From: Terrimonas ginsenosidimutans
GTDB taxonomy: Bacteria > Bacteroidota > Bacteroidia > Chitinophagales > Chitinophagaceae
DNA: 64,000 nt
Direction of reading: 5' to 3'
Assembly: GCF_022012415.1 (NCBI RefSeq)
Contig: NZ_JAKLTR010000005.1
Location: 62,001 to 126,000 of the forward strand
The notes beneath the pieces were generated by a model. That model worked only from the letters and a program-made list of their open reading frames with translations, searched no databases and was not told the origin of the DNA. Positions 1 through 8,184 of the stretch are shown here, one piece after another (the first letter of the stretch is position 1; every line of letters begins with the position of its first letter). A program made the translations under genes and the position numbers.

Positions 1-2
1 AA

Positions 3-71
3 AGCGGAGCGCAAGTTTACGTAAACGCCTGTCGTCTTACTTTAAAGTTTGGTCTGGTTTATGCAAAATAA
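3..71 (+). CDS. possible C-terminal end of a gene cut by the window edge
   Basis: The third reading frame is open from the first base to a TAA at 69-71 and gives 22 residues ending in LKFGLVYAK. That looks like the last strand of an outer-membrane beta-barrel, but the fragment is too short to identify. A plus-strand intrinsic terminator at 341-372 would suit a plus-strand gene ending here, although the roughly 270-bp gap is long. Frame 2 is also open for about 60 codons, so the frame choice is uncertain. Confidence 0.3.
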   Translation, partial: SGAQVYVNACRLTLKFGLVYAK

Positions 72-340
72 CCAATGAGCGAATCTTAATAGTAACGCAG
101 TTCTTTACATGGTGTACGAGTAGCAGGAAAGGAAAACGAAGCTTGGGAAAAAAAATCTACAAGCTGAGGTTTTACGAGAGAGATTGAGGTGAAAATACGA
201 CAAAAGTTCTTTTAGACATTCGTTAACAACACTGAGTACACTAATGGCAGTAAATTTGCGTTATAGATTACAACAACACAACAGTTATAAACTCATTATA
301 AAAGCAGTCAATTTTCTCATAAGCAGTTAGTTTTGGTTGC

Positions 341-372
341 GACCCCTGTTTCTACAGGGGTCTATTTTTTTA
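341..372 (+). terminator. intrinsic terminator
   Basis: A perfect 9-bp stem (GACCCCTGT / ACAGGGGTC) with loop TTCT is followed on the plus strand by TATTTTTTT. It would end plus-strand transcription arriving from the left edge. The T-run overlaps the stop codon of the convergent VanZ-like gene. Confidence 0.75.
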
Positions 373-745
373 TATACCTGTAGTAAGAGAAACCTGTTCC
401 GATCAAACTTCCCACTGCATCTGCGATGATGTCTCCAGTATCAAACGACCTGTTTGGTATATAATTTTTTTGAACAAACTCCATAGCGATTCCGTAGATA
501 AGGCAGATCACGCCAGCGATAATAAAGTAAATAGCGTTATTAGTTTTGCGCGTATGATTGTTTTTGTAAATAGCCCAGCAAAGTGCTACAGCCATCATTC
601 CAAATAAAAATATATGGACCCATTTATCCAGTTGAATGTTGCTCATCCAGTTTTTGCTCGGAAATGAAGAGCCGGGCAATGTCATTAAAATAGTGCAGAT
701 GATGATCCATGCTATAAATGCAAATACAGAATAGTGAAAGCGCAC
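362..745 (-). CDS. VanZ-like membrane protein
   Basis: A 127-residue protein with about four hydrophobic segments (roughly residues 5-25, 44-61, 71-90 and 106-123). The spacing and the conserved DKWVHIFLFG and DxxADxxGSLIG blocks are typical of the VanZ-like family, where the first carries the family's W-H-F motif and the second its last helix. VanZ itself gives low-level teicoplanin resistance in enterococci; the role of most bacterial homologues is unknown, so no resistance function is claimed. Its stop overlaps the terminator of the left-hand transcription unit. A minus-strand terminator at 797-820 separates it from the repeat element upstream, so it is probably monocistronic. Confidence 0.8.
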   Translation of the reverse strand: MRFHYSVFAFIAWIIICTILMTLPGSSFPSKNWMSNIQLDKWVHIFLFGMMAVALCWAIYKNNHTRKTNNAIYFIIAGVICLIYGIAMEFVQKNYIPNRSFDTGDIIADAVGSLIGTGFSYYRYIKK

Positions 746-796
746 GGTATTTTTTTTGCAATATTAGGGTCTTCTTTTTCAGTGTGCAATAAAAAG

Positions 797-826
797 AAGG
801 GGCCCCAGAAGAGGCCCCTTGTTTAA
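797..826 (-). terminator. intrinsic terminator, minus strand
   Basis: AAGGGGCC and GGCCCCTT pair around a short loop. On the minus strand the hairpin is followed by CTTTTT; the plus strand has no T-run. It would stop transcripts leaving the repeat element at 929-1634 toward the VanZ-like gene. Confidence 0.55.
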
Positions 827-928
827 CCAACTATAGAACCGAAAATTGCCTTCGCAATTATCAATTCTTACTATATACGATAGTGATCGGGTGTTGGATT
901 TGAGTGGGGATGCCCGGCGGGCAAAGCG

Positions 929-1009
929 CTTTTTTTCGACGGGAGGTCGAAGACTCTGTTTACTTTTTTTGCCTTGATGCAAAAAAAGTAACAAAAAAAG
1001 ATCAAGGCT
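929..1009 (+). repeat. terminal inverted repeat, left end of copy 1
   Basis: Near-identical to the reverse complement of 1553-1634 and to both ends of copy 2. It starts with a T-run, then a GTCGAA hairpin, then ACTTTTTTTGC / GCAAAAAAAGT flanking CTTGAT. Translating it gives a CLDAKKVTKKDQ peptide that appears in spurious open frames at all four ends. Confidence 0.8.
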
Positions 1010-1552
1010 ACGCGCAAATAGCCAGCCCCGCACTCGATGCGGGGGCTAAAAATTATGGGCTGCGCCTGGCACTAAAATAAACTCGCCGGAGGAGGGTTTG
1101 GGGTTGATTGGCGTGCTGGCTCAGACAATATTTTAGCGCCCTCGCCTTCGGCTCGTCGGTTACGCCCATAATTTTTTTAACGCCATTTGCGCTAGGCCGG
1201 CCCCTCTTAAAGCGGGGAGAAGGCCTTGACAGGATTGTAACCTTACAGTTCTAGCAGGTTTTCTGTTCTCTTATTACAAACGTATAAATAGAAAGAGTAC
1301 CATTTTCAAATTATGATACAGCAACTGAGTTACAACGAATCATCTTCGCAACCGAATCCTCCTCTCTCAACGCCCCCGGCCTTGGAAAAAATGGCGTTAA
1401 GAAAATGGGAGGCTGGCACCGTCTGAGTCACACCGCAGGTGTGCGAAGGCGCCAAAAACTGTCTGAGCCCAACACGCCAATCAATCCTAAACCTGGACGG
1501 GCGAGTTTTTTTGGTGCAGGTGACATCCTCCCATTTTTAGCCATTTTTTCCC

Positions 1553-1634
1553 AGCCTTGATCTTTTTTTGTTACTTTTTTTGCATCAAGGCAAAAAAAGT
1601 AAACGGAGTCTTTCGACCTCCCGTCGAAAAAAAG
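1553..1634 (-). repeat. terminal inverted repeat, right end of copy 1
   Basis: Reverse-complement partner of 929-1009. It differs by only a few bases, for example one extra A after GTCGAA and C for T in the CTCCG/CTCTG segment. The sequence just outside the two ends also has weak GCCCG...GCAA similarity, so the exact borders are uncertain. Confidence 0.8.
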
Positions 1635-1704
1635 AGCATTGCTTCGGGCAAACACCCCATCGAATGAATAATCACACTTAAAAACAACGGCTCCACAAAC
1701 AAAA

Positions 1705-1746
1705 AAGCGAAACGCCACGGCTTAAATCCGTGGCGTTTCGCTTTTT
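1705..1746. terminator. bidirectional intrinsic terminator
   Basis: A long perfect stem (AAGCGAAACGCCACGG with its complement) around CTTAAAT has a T-run on both strands. It ends the minus-strand sigma/anti-sigma operon and also shields it from the repeat element. Confidence 0.85.
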
Positions 1747-1761
1747 GCTTTTACAAGGGCA

Positions 1762-2538
1762 CTATCTGTTCCCCAGTGTATACATTGGGCCTTCCGGCTT
1801 TGGATTACCACCGGCTTTCTCCAGCGTAATCGCAAATGCCTGCGCTCCTGACACATTATTCATTCGAAGCAACAACGGTCGCTGGCCGATAAGGTATTGG
1901 TTATCGATCATGCCGAGATCAACCGGTTGACCATCCAGTATTGCCCATAGCTGGTACTGTTTATCGCTTGCTGGTTTCGGCAGGTTATTCACCAGCAGGA
2001 AAACGCTTTTCGCTGTACTATCCCAATACACAGTCGTATAAGATGCAGGAGAGGCCTCAAGGCCTTTCATGGCGGTCATCTGCACGTTCGGGTTCATCAG
2101 CGTAGACATATCTTTTTCAAGATCCGCCAGCCTGCCTGTCGCGGCTGTATAATCGGTTTTCAGCTTGTTGTTTTCGTTGAAGAGCGAGATATTCCAGAAC
2201 AGGCTGCCGGCAAGCAGGATCACTGCGGCGGCAGCAGCATATTTGATCCACCCGGTCCTTACGACAGGCGCTCCGCGATCAATAGTAACCACCTTCGCTT
2301 GCTGCGTTTGGTTTTCCAGGAATACAGCAGCCCTCACCTGCGCTTTGAAAGCAGGTGGAGGAATAATGGTATTGCTCATCGCCTGTTGTTCCAGGGATGT
2401 TTCAAAAGCTATACGGGCTTCCAGAACTTCGGGGTACTGCGCGCTCATCTGTTCGAACTCGCGCTGTTCCTCCGGAGATGCCAGGCCTAACACATAGCTC
2501 TCAACAATACCACTTGATATGTATTCCTGTACGTTCAC
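1762..2538 (-). CDS. anti-sigma factor, RskA type
   Basis: A 258-residue membrane-anchored anti-sigma factor. Residues 1-75 form a cytoplasmic sigma-binding region that lacks an obvious zinc-finger HxxxCxxC. One transmembrane helix lies at about 98-118, followed by a short coiled-coil stretch (about 119-145). The C-terminal extracytoplasmic RskA domain runs from about 160 to 255 (PKPASDKQYQLWAILDGQPV block). The start is GTG at 2538-2536 and its G is also the last base of the sigma gene's TAG stop (TAGTG), so the two are translationally coupled. In this family the membrane protein holds the sigma factor inactive until regulated proteolysis. The inducing signal cannot be read from the sequence. 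Confidence 0.9.
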   Translation of the reverse strand: MNVQEYISSGIVESYVLGLASPEEQREFEQMSAQYPEVLEARIAFETSLEQQAMSNTIIPPPAFKAQVRAAVFLENQTQQAKVVTIDRGAPVVRTGWIKYAAAAAVILLAGSLFWNISLFNENNKLKTDYTAATGRLADLEKDMSTLMNPNVQMTAMKGLEASPASYTTVYWDSTAKSVFLLVNNLPKPASDKQYQLWAILDGQPVDLGMIDNQYLIGQRPLLLRMNNVSGAQAFAITLEKAGGNPKPEGPMYTLGNR

Positions 2539-3080
2539 TACTGTTTTATCAATGTTCTTAAATGAATCAATGCACTTCTTATACGCGTCTTCACCGTTCC
2601 CAGCGGAATATTCAATGCCTTTGAAATCTCGTCATGAGTATATCCCTGGAAATAAGATAAATCCACCAAAACCCTGTGTTCTTCTTTAAGTTGGTTCAAT
2701 ACTTTCCTGAGCCCGACATCATCGACCTGTGGTCCTGTTGCGGGGAAGTTCTGATCAGCATTTTCAGGAATGGAATGGTTCTTAAGGGAGTCCTGGTAGC
2801 CTTTCGATCTTATCTTATCAATGGCGGCGTTCCTTGCAATATTCATCATCCAGGTAAAAAGGCGGCCTTTGGCAGGATCATACAACTCTATCTTTCTCCA
2901 GATATTTACAAACACTTCCTGAAGCACGTCTCTTGCGGTTTCCTGGTCCGCAACAATTCCTCCAACCACACCCAATAATGCCCCTGCATAGTTATCATAC
3001 AGGTAACCAAACGAGCTCTCCTGCCGCTGTTGCAGCAAGCTGACAAGCTCTTGTTCACTGTATTTTTGGGTAATGCTCAA
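2538..3080 (-). CDS. ECF RNA polymerase sigma factor
   Basis: A 180-residue extracytoplasmic-function sigma factor. Region 2 spans about 25-95, with the DVLQEVFVNIWRK and RLFTWMMNIARNAAID blocks that bind core polymerase and the -10 element. Region 4 spans about 120-178, with a YTHDEISKALNIPLGTVKTR helix-turn-helix for -35 recognition. It is first gene of a two-gene operon with the RskA-type anti-sigma factor, which it overlaps by one base. A TATATTTG -7-like box lies about 85 nt upstream. The target regulon is unknown; such pairs usually autoregulate. Confidence 0.95.
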   Translation of the reverse strand: MSITQKYSEQELVSLLQQRQESSFGYLYDNYAGALLGVVGGIVADQETARDVLQEVFVNIWRKIELYDPAKGRLFTWMMNIARNAAIDKIRSKGYQDSLKNHSIPENADQNFPATGPQVDDVGLRKVLNQLKEEHRVLVDLSYFQGYTHDEISKALNIPLGTVKTRIRSALIHLRTLIKQ

Positions 3081-3164
3081 GCTTATGGGTTAAGAGGGAA
3101 AGAAAGAAAGAATTTTTTTCTTTCTCTCGTTAACAATAACACGGTTGGTTTGCGTATTACTGTT

Positions 3165-3172
3165 CAAATATA
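3165..3172 (-). promoter_or_regulatory. candidate -7 box for the sigma/anti-sigma operon
   Basis: On the minus strand this reads TATATTTG, a perfect match to the Bacteroidota TAnnTTTG box, 85 bp upstream of the sigma ATG. No good TTTG is seen at the -33 position, so the call is tentative. Confidence 0.35.
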
Positions 3173-3208
3173 CGCAAATGCATAATGGCTGGATTTGCCG
3201 GGTAGGGA

Positions 3209-3586
3209 TTATCCTACAACCGCCTCATATCCTGCGGCATCCAGCAGTGCATCCACATCAGCGGGATTATCCACTTTCATTTTGACCATCCAACCTTCTC
3301 CATAAGGATCGGAATTCACCAGCTCTGGTTGATTTGCCAGCTCAGGATTCAGCTCCTGGATGCTTCCTGCCACCGGCAGAAACAGATCAGATACCGTTTT
3401 TACGGCTTCTACCGTTCCAAAAACGGCGCCTGCAACAAGTGCCTTACCAATTGTTTCTACTTCAACATAAACAATATCACCCAGTTCGCGCTGAGCAAAT
3501 TCTGTAATGCCAATGGTTGCGATATCGCCTTCAAGGCTGATCCATTCATGATCTTTTGTATAACGAAGATTCGCTGGGTAACTCAT
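3209..3586 (-). CDS. gcvH: glycine cleavage system H protein
   Basis: A 125-residue H protein, the lipoylated shuttle that carries the aminomethyl group between the P, T and L proteins of the glycine cleavage complex. It has the family N-terminus (NLRYTKDHEWI) and the lipoylation site in GTVEAVKTVSDLF, where the lysine is modified. It fills the usual ~125-residue length. ATG at 3586-3584 is preferred; a TTG three codons earlier is also open, but the family starts at MSYPANLRY. No gcvT or gcvP is adjacent, which is common. A decamer-repeat palindrome lies directly upstream. Confidence 0.96.
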   Translation of the reverse strand: MSYPANLRYTKDHEWISLEGDIATIGITEFAQRELGDIVYVEVETIGKALVAGAVFGTVEAVKTVSDLFLPVAGSIQELNPELANQPELVNSDPYGEGWMVKMKVDNPADVDALLDAAGYEAVVG

Positions 3587-3618
3587 ACTGAACAATTTAG
3601 GGCACGAATATACATTAA

Positions 3619-3807
3619 ACGCGAATAATTCGCGAATGGCCGCGAATGAACGCGAATACTGTCTAAGAAAATCTGGGAAGATCGGATTAGTGCAAATGAT
3701 AGTATATTCATTTTCATAATATTATGCTTCTGTGCTTTTAGATTTTCCAGTACTAAGAGCCGCTATTCGCGCAGATTTGCGGCTATTCGCGGCCCATTCG
3801 CGTTTCA
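3619..3807. repeat. inverted decamer repeats (GCGAAT family)
   Basis: The 331-bp gap between gcvH and the receptor gene holds two arms: 3619-3660 (GCGAAT plus four variable bases, iterated every 10 bp) and its inverted counterpart at about 3757-3807. About 100 bp of unremarkable AT-rich sequence lies between them. Related arms occur at 31.1-32.6 kb. Confidence 0.75.
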
Positions 3808-3883
3808 CCGGGAATTAAGCGCCGTTCATGCCAGTTTTTACACCACTTGTCGGCAAGTGATTTACCATTGGATGACACAGAAT

Positions 3884-3891
3884 TACCTTTG
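3884..3891 (+). promoter_or_regulatory. -7 promoter box of the receptor gene
   Basis: TACCTTTG matches TAnnTTTG and lies 26 bp before the ATG at 3918. The expected leader would be about 20 nt. Confidence 0.5.
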
Positions 3892-3917
3892 TGCACCTTA
3901 TCTAAAAGAGGGATTGT

Positions 3918-6380
3918 ATGAGAAAATTACTGACACTACTAACTGTTGCTGTTTTGACCACAACGGCATCTTTCGCACAAAAAATTTCCGGGGTTGTAAA
4001 AGACCAGCAAGGAAAAGGACTCGAAAAAACAACTGTATCCCTGCTCAAAGCTAAAGACTCTACTGTTGCAAAGCTTACGGTATCTGACAACCAGGGTGGA
4101 TTTCAGTTTCCGGCGGAGCCTGGAAAATATCTTGTAAGCGTTACCTACGTAGGTTATCAACCCGCTTATTCGAAAGTTTTTGATGTGGCTTCTGCTGATG
4201 TGACTGTTGATGCGCTGACTTTATTAAAAACTGATGGAACCCTGCAGGGTGTTACCGTGGTTTCAAAAAAACCACTGGTTGAAGTAAGAGCGGATAAGAC
4301 CATCATGAACGTTGAAGGAACGATCAACGCTGTTGGCCAGGACGCCCTGGAACTTCTTCGTAAATCACCCGGTGTTATGGTAGATAAAGATGACAATCTT
4401 TCCCTTGCGGGTAAGAATGGCGTGCAGGTGTTTATCGACGGTAAGCCAAGTCCGCTTTCAGGTGCTGATCTTGCGGCATATTTGAAAACACTGCAATCAT
4501 CACAGATCGAAGCGGTGGAACTGATCACCAACCCTTCAGCAAAATATGAAGCAGCTGGTAACGCAGGTATCATCAATATTAAATTGAAAAAAAATAAAAC
4601 CTTTGGTACAAACGGTTCTGTGAATGCCGGATATGCGATCGGTACTTATGGAAAATATAATGGTGGTATCGCGCTCAACCATCGTAACTCCAAAGTAAAC
4701 CTGTTTGGCAACTATAATTACAACCGCAGCCTGAACGTCAGCAATTTCAAATTGTATCGCGCACAGGGTGATTCGATCTTTGACCAGGTCAACCGCATGA
4801 AGAACTATAACGATAATGGTCACAACTTCAAAGCAGGTATGGATTACTTCCTGAATGCGAAAAGTACCATTGGTGCGATCGTGAACGGTAACCTGTCTGA
4901 CGGCAAAAATGAAACAGACGGTCCGATGAATATCCTCTACCGTCCAACCAACCAGGTGGTTCGCCTGCTGGAAGCCGGCAATGATAATGACGTGAAAAGA
5001 GACAACCTCAACTTCAACGTTAACTATCGGTATGCAGTTACCGGTGGAAGTGAGCTGAACGTGGATGCTGACTACGGTTTCTATAAGAACAGAAGTACAC
5101 AGTTTCAGCCCAACCATTATTTTGATATCATAAATGGTCAGAAAGTGCCGACTTACAGCAATGTATATCGCATGATCGCTCCGACGGATATCGATATTTA
5201 TTCATTAAAAGTTGACTACGAGCAAAACTTTAAAAAAGGAAGGCTGGGGCTTGGTGGTAAGATCGGTTATGTAAATACCGATAACGACTTCCAGCGTTAT
5301 GACGTATTTGGAAATACCGATGTGCTGGACAGGGACCGCAGCAACAAATTCACTTATAAAGAAAATGTGAATGCTGTTTATGCAAACTATAACAGAGCGT
5401 TCAAAGGATTTATGATCCAGGCGGGTCTGCGCGTGGAGAACACTGATTCGAAAGGCCGTTCAACCGGATTACAGCGTCAGAATGGAAACTACATACCATA
5501 TGACTCATCTGTTAACAGGAACTACACAGACTTCTTCCCAAGTGCTGCGATCACCTTTACCAAGAATCCGATGAGCCAGTTTGGGCTGACTTACAGCCGC
5601 CGTATAGACCGCCCGGTTTACCAGGATCTGAATCCATTTGAATTCAAGCTGAACGACTATACCTATATGAAAGGTAATACCCAGCTGAGACCACAATACA
5701 CCAATAGCTTTGGTATTACACACACCTATAAATACAGGCTGAACACTGCGCTGAACTACAGCCATGTAAAGGATATCTTTACGCAGTTGCCTGATACGAT
5801 CAACAAATCAGAGGCATTCCTGATCAAAAGAAACCTGGCAACCCAGGATATCATCAGCCTTAACATCAGTTATCCGTTCCAGTATAAATGGTATAGCTTC
5901 TTCGCAAACCTGAATTCATACTATTCCCGCTATAAAGCAAACTTTGGTGGTGGCGACAGAAATGTGAACCTGGATGTGTTTGCCTTCAGCTTCTATATGC
6001 AGAATGGCTTCAAGCTGAGCAAAACGCTGTCTGCGGAGTTGACCGGCTTTTACAACTCACCAACGATCTGGCAGGGGACATTTGAAAGCAAAGCGATCTA
6101 TGGCATCGACGGAGGATTTACAAAAACGATCCTGAAAGGAAACGGAACGCTGCGTGCAGTAGTAACGGATATGTTCAAGATAATGAAATTCTCAGGCGAG
6201 AGTAACTTTACAGGTGTTACAAACATTGCAAGTGGTAACTGGGAAAGCCGTCAGTTTAAACTGAACTTCTCTTACCGTTTCGGTAGCAACCAGGTGAAAG
6301 CCGCGCGTCAGCGTAAGACAGGTTTGGATGATGAGAACAAACGTGCAGCCGGACAGAGTACGACGCCGGTAGGACAATAA
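3918..6380 (+). CDS. outer-membrane beta-barrel receptor (TonB-dependent receptor-like)
   Basis: An 820-residue outer-membrane protein. Residues 1-20 are a signal peptide (cleavage after ASFA). About 22-105 is a carboxypeptidase-regulatory-like beta-sandwich with the GxVxDxxGxxLxxxTV and VGYQ signatures. About 120-235 is a plug domain, and the rest is a large barrel of the OMP_b-brl_3 type with many alternating aromatic strands. The final ~24 residues after FSYRFGSNQ are hydrophilic and lack the usual terminal aromatic residue. There is no SusD partner and no transport gene next door, so the substrate is unknown. It is bounded by its own -7 box and a strong terminator, hence monocistronic. 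Confidence 0.9.
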   Translation: MRKLLTLLTVAVLTTTASFAQKISGVVKDQQGKGLEKTTVSLLKAKDSTVAKLTVSDNQGGFQFPAEPGKYLVSVTYVGYQPAYSKVFDVASADVTVDALTLLKTDGTLQGVTVVSKKPLVEVRADKTIMNVEGTINAVGQDALELLRKSPGVMVDKDDNLSLAGKNGVQVFIDGKPSPLSGADLAAYLKTLQSSQIEAVELITNPSAKYEAAGNAGIINIKLKKNKTFGTNGSVNAGYAIGTYGKYNGGIALNHRNSKVNLFGNYNYNRSLNVSNFKLYRAQGDSIFDQVNRMKNYNDNGHNFKAGMDYFLNAKSTIGAIVNGNLSDGKNETDGPMNILYRPTNQVVRLLEAGNDNDVKRDNLNFNVNYRYAVTGGSELNVDADYGFYKNRSTQFQPNHYFDIINGQKVPTYSNVYRMIAPTDIDIYSLKVDYEQNFKKGRLGLGGKIGYVNTDNDFQRYDVFGNTDVLDRDRSNKFTYKENVNAVYANYNRAFKGFMIQAGLRVENTDSKGRSTGLQRQNGNYIPYDSSVNRNYTDFFPSAAITFTKNPMSQFGLTYSRRIDRPVYQDLNPFEFKLNDYTYMKGNTQLRPQYTNSFGITHTYKYRLNTALNYSHVKDIFTQLPDTINKSEAFLIKRNLATQDIISLNISYPFQYKWYSFFANLNSYYSRYKANFGGGDRNVNLDVFAFSFYMQNGFKLSKTLSAELTGFYNSPTIWQGTFESKAIYGIDGGFTKTILKGNGTLRAVVTDMFKIMKFSGESNFTGVTNIASGNWESRQFKLNFSYRFGSNQVKAARQRKTGLDDENKRAAGQSTTPVGQ

Positions 6381-6411
6381 GAGAATTTACAAGTTTTATA
6401 GTTTAAACGTT

Positions 6412-6442
6412 AAGGGTTGATCGGAAGATCAACCCTTTTTAT
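6412..6442 (+). terminator. intrinsic terminator
   Basis: A perfect 11-bp stem (AAGGGTTGATC / GATCAACCCTT) with a GGAA tetraloop is followed by a T-run. It ends the receptor gene, about 30 bp after its stop. Confidence 0.9.
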
Positions 6443-6944
6443 GTAACAAGATTATGGCTATACGGCCTCTTATCTATGGTTGATTGTTCAGATCACCAGG
6501 TTGGATGTCTAGCCGGGTATATACTCCAGTAGTGGGCGGAGGTATTCCTGTATTACTGTTTCTTTGGCAGAAAGTTGAAGTTGCTGGCCGTCTGCTCCGG
6601 CTGATTAACGACAATTATTCCCTCCGCAATCGTCTCCTGCGGTAAACGATCAGCAGTGCAAGTGCAACAGCCTGAAAAATGATGAATGAATCGGACATAA
6701 AAAAGGGTTGAGGGCAACGACTGTGGTCTGAAGTTAAAATTTTCCAGACAAACAGCAATGTATGAACGCTACACAATTTGTCAAGTTTTTCAGTGTAGCT
6801 GTTTGTGAGCCAGAACCGAAGATTTTTCCTTTATTCACCCGCAATTAACGGGTTCGCTACATTTTGATCCCGGAACTCAATAACTGCGCCCTCCACTCAA
6901 AATTTATAGTGCCAGGCCAGTAGTTGGTTATCTTACAACCTAAT
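6443..6944. other. intergenic region without a clear gene
   Basis: About 500 bp of ordinary composition. No tRNA, repeat or recognisable long coding region is seen. The only candidate is a 27-codon minus-strand frame at 6615-6698 encoding one hydrophobic segment. Confidence 0.5.
6615..6698 (-). CDS. possible small single-helix membrane peptide
   Basis: A 27-codon frame (ATG 6698, TAA 6617-6615). Residues 4-18 are hydrophobic (FIIFQAVALALLIVY), followed by a strongly basic tail (RRRRLRR). That is the shape of a small membrane protein with its C-terminus in the cytoplasm. No promoter box or ribosome-binding site supports it, and frames this short arise by chance. Confidence 0.25.
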   Translation of the reverse strand: MSDSFIIFQAVALALLIVYRRRRLRRE

Positions 6945-7394
6945 ATGAAGCAAGCTACTTTTTTTCTGATATTCTTTCTTGCAAGCCATTTTGTTTCCGG
7001 GCAAACAAAAGAAGACAGTGTTGCGGTCAGGCAGGCCGCACTTGACTATATCGAATCGCAGCATACACCTGATACTTTGCAAATGGCACGGGCATTACAT
7101 CCGCGGATGGTAAAGCGAACAGTGTGGAAAGTTAAGTCTACCGGTAAAGATCATATAGGCGAAACAAGCACCGAATACATGATCCTGCTTGCGGAAAGTT
7201 ATAATAAGAAAGGTGATAAATTTCCCCAGACACCCATGAAAGAAGTCAAGCTGCTGGATGTATCAACACGCACAGCCTCTGTCAAACTGATTGCAGATGA
7301 ATGGATAGATCATATGCACCTGGTTAAAATAAACGGAAGCTGGAAAGTGATCAATGTTCTATGGCAATATAAAGATGCCAAGCGCCATGAATAG
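6945..7394 (+). CDS. secreted lumazine-binding/NTF2-like protein
   Basis: A 149-residue exported protein with a signal peptide (about 1-19, ending FVSGQ). The rest is one domain resembling the 'putative lumazine-binding' branch of the NTF2-like fold. Supporting features are the ALDYIESQHTPDTLQMARALHP start, the RTASVKL central strand and the closing GSWKVINVLW strand. In Bacteroidota these are small periplasmic or lipoprotein-like domains without a proven enzymatic role. ATG at 6945 is preferred over an upstream TTG at 6924, because the signal peptide begins there. Confidence 0.75.
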   Translation: MKQATFFLIFFLASHFVSGQTKEDSVAVRQAALDYIESQHTPDTLQMARALHPRMVKRTVWKVKSTGKDHIGETSTEYMILLAESYNKKGDKFPQTPMKEVKLLDVSTRTASVKLIADEWIDHMHLVKINGSWKVINVLWQYKDAKRHE

Positions 7395-7467
7395 GAATCA
7401 TACTCTTACCGTCCTTCCGGTAACAAACTGAAGGCGTTAAGATGGGAACAATTCAAACTAAAGTAAT

Positions 7468-8175
7468 TTACCTGATCTTTTTTCGCTTGACGAGTTTTGC
7501 CTTAATAATCACCACATCTTTCACTGGTCTGTCTTTATCCGGCCCTTTACTCGTTTCCACCACTGCAATCTGATCCACCACTTCAAGACCTTTCACCACT
7601 TTTCCATATACCGTATAGTTCTGATCAAGGTGTGGGGTACCTCCGACAGTCTTATATATCTCCCTGAGTTCTGCAGGTATTTTTCTTTTAAGGCGGTTGG
7701 TTTCTACGGAATCGAGTCCGGCATCTGTAAACACTTTTCCCTGCACGATATAGAACTGGCTGCCGCTGCTTTCTTTCCGAGGGTTTACATCATCGCCCAT
7801 TCTCGCCGCAGCCAGAACGCCTCGCTCGTGGAATAGCCCGGGCCGGATCTCGGCGGGAATGGTGTAGGGGAATTTGCCGTTGCCCAAAGGTTTGCCGGCA
7901 GGGGCGCCTTTGCTTTCCCCGTCACCGGCCTGTATCATAAAACGGTTGATCACCCGGTGAAATAACACACTATCGTAATAGTGGCTTTTGACGAGCTTGA
8001 TGAAGTTGTCTCTGTGAAGGGGAGTTGAATCAGACAGGCGAAGCGTAATATCGCCATAATTCGTTTGAAGAAGAATGTCCTTCTTCCGGTCTTTTTTCTT
8101 TACAGTAACCTCCTTCTGGGCTAATAGGGGAAGAAGGGAAAAGAGGAAAATAGAACAAAGCAAAAGCCTTTTCAT
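7468..8175 (-). CDS. peptidyl-prolyl cis-trans isomerase, cyclophilin type, exported
   Basis: A 235-residue cyclophilin-type PPIase with an N-terminal signal peptide (1-19), so it should act on proteins in the periplasm. The cyclophilin core runs from about 33 to 230. It contains the FHRVINRFMIQAGD catalytic block, whose Arg and Phe match active-site residues, and the SSGSQFYIV strand. A lysine-rich linker (VTVKKKDRKKD) separates the signal from the core. Compared with minimal bacterial cyclophilins it has an insertion around 150-185 (TNRLKRKIPAELREIYKTVGG), as is frequent in Bacteroidota homologues. It is not clearly in an operon; heptamer-like AT-rich repeats lie upstream. Confidence 0.93.
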   Translation of the reverse strand: MKRLLLCSIFLFSLLPLLAQKEVTVKKKDRKKDILLQTNYGDITLRLSDSTPLHRDNFIKLVKSHYYDSVLFHRVINRFMIQAGDGESKGAPAGKPLGNGKFPYTIPAEIRPGLFHERGVLAAARMGDDVNPRKESSGSQFYIVQGKVFTDAGLDSVETNRLKRKIPAELREIYKTVGGTPHLDQNYTVYGKVVKGLEVVDQIAVVETSKGPDKDRPVKDVVIIKAKLVKRKKIR

Positions 8176-8184
8176 GTAATGCCT

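Larger units (their letters stand above)
929..1634 (+). repeat. ~0.7-kb palindromic repeat element, copy 1 (arms A then B)
   Basis: The element is bounded by ~80-bp terminal inverted repeats at 929-1009 and 1553-1634. Each contains two small hairpins: TTCGAC/GTCGAA, and an 11-bp stem around CTTGAT. Inside are arm A (1010-1200), a less conserved centre (about 1200-1378) and arm B (1378-1552). Arms A and B share a core (ACTCGCC, a variable ~20-nt stretch, GGCGTG, GGCTCAGACA) but have different flanking stems that pair within each arm. The whole unit recurs inverted at 44107-44808. It encodes no transposase. Reading it as a non-autonomous mobile element or a structured repeat is inference. Confidence 0.8.

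Noticed and set aside
1428-1718. Open frame containing the CLDAKKVTKKDQ peptide (also at 779-1033, 44002-44262 and 44657-44926)
   Set aside because: The shared peptide is the translation of the element's terminal inverted repeat, appears in different frames and orientations, and the rest of each frame differs. No start context or coding character supports it.
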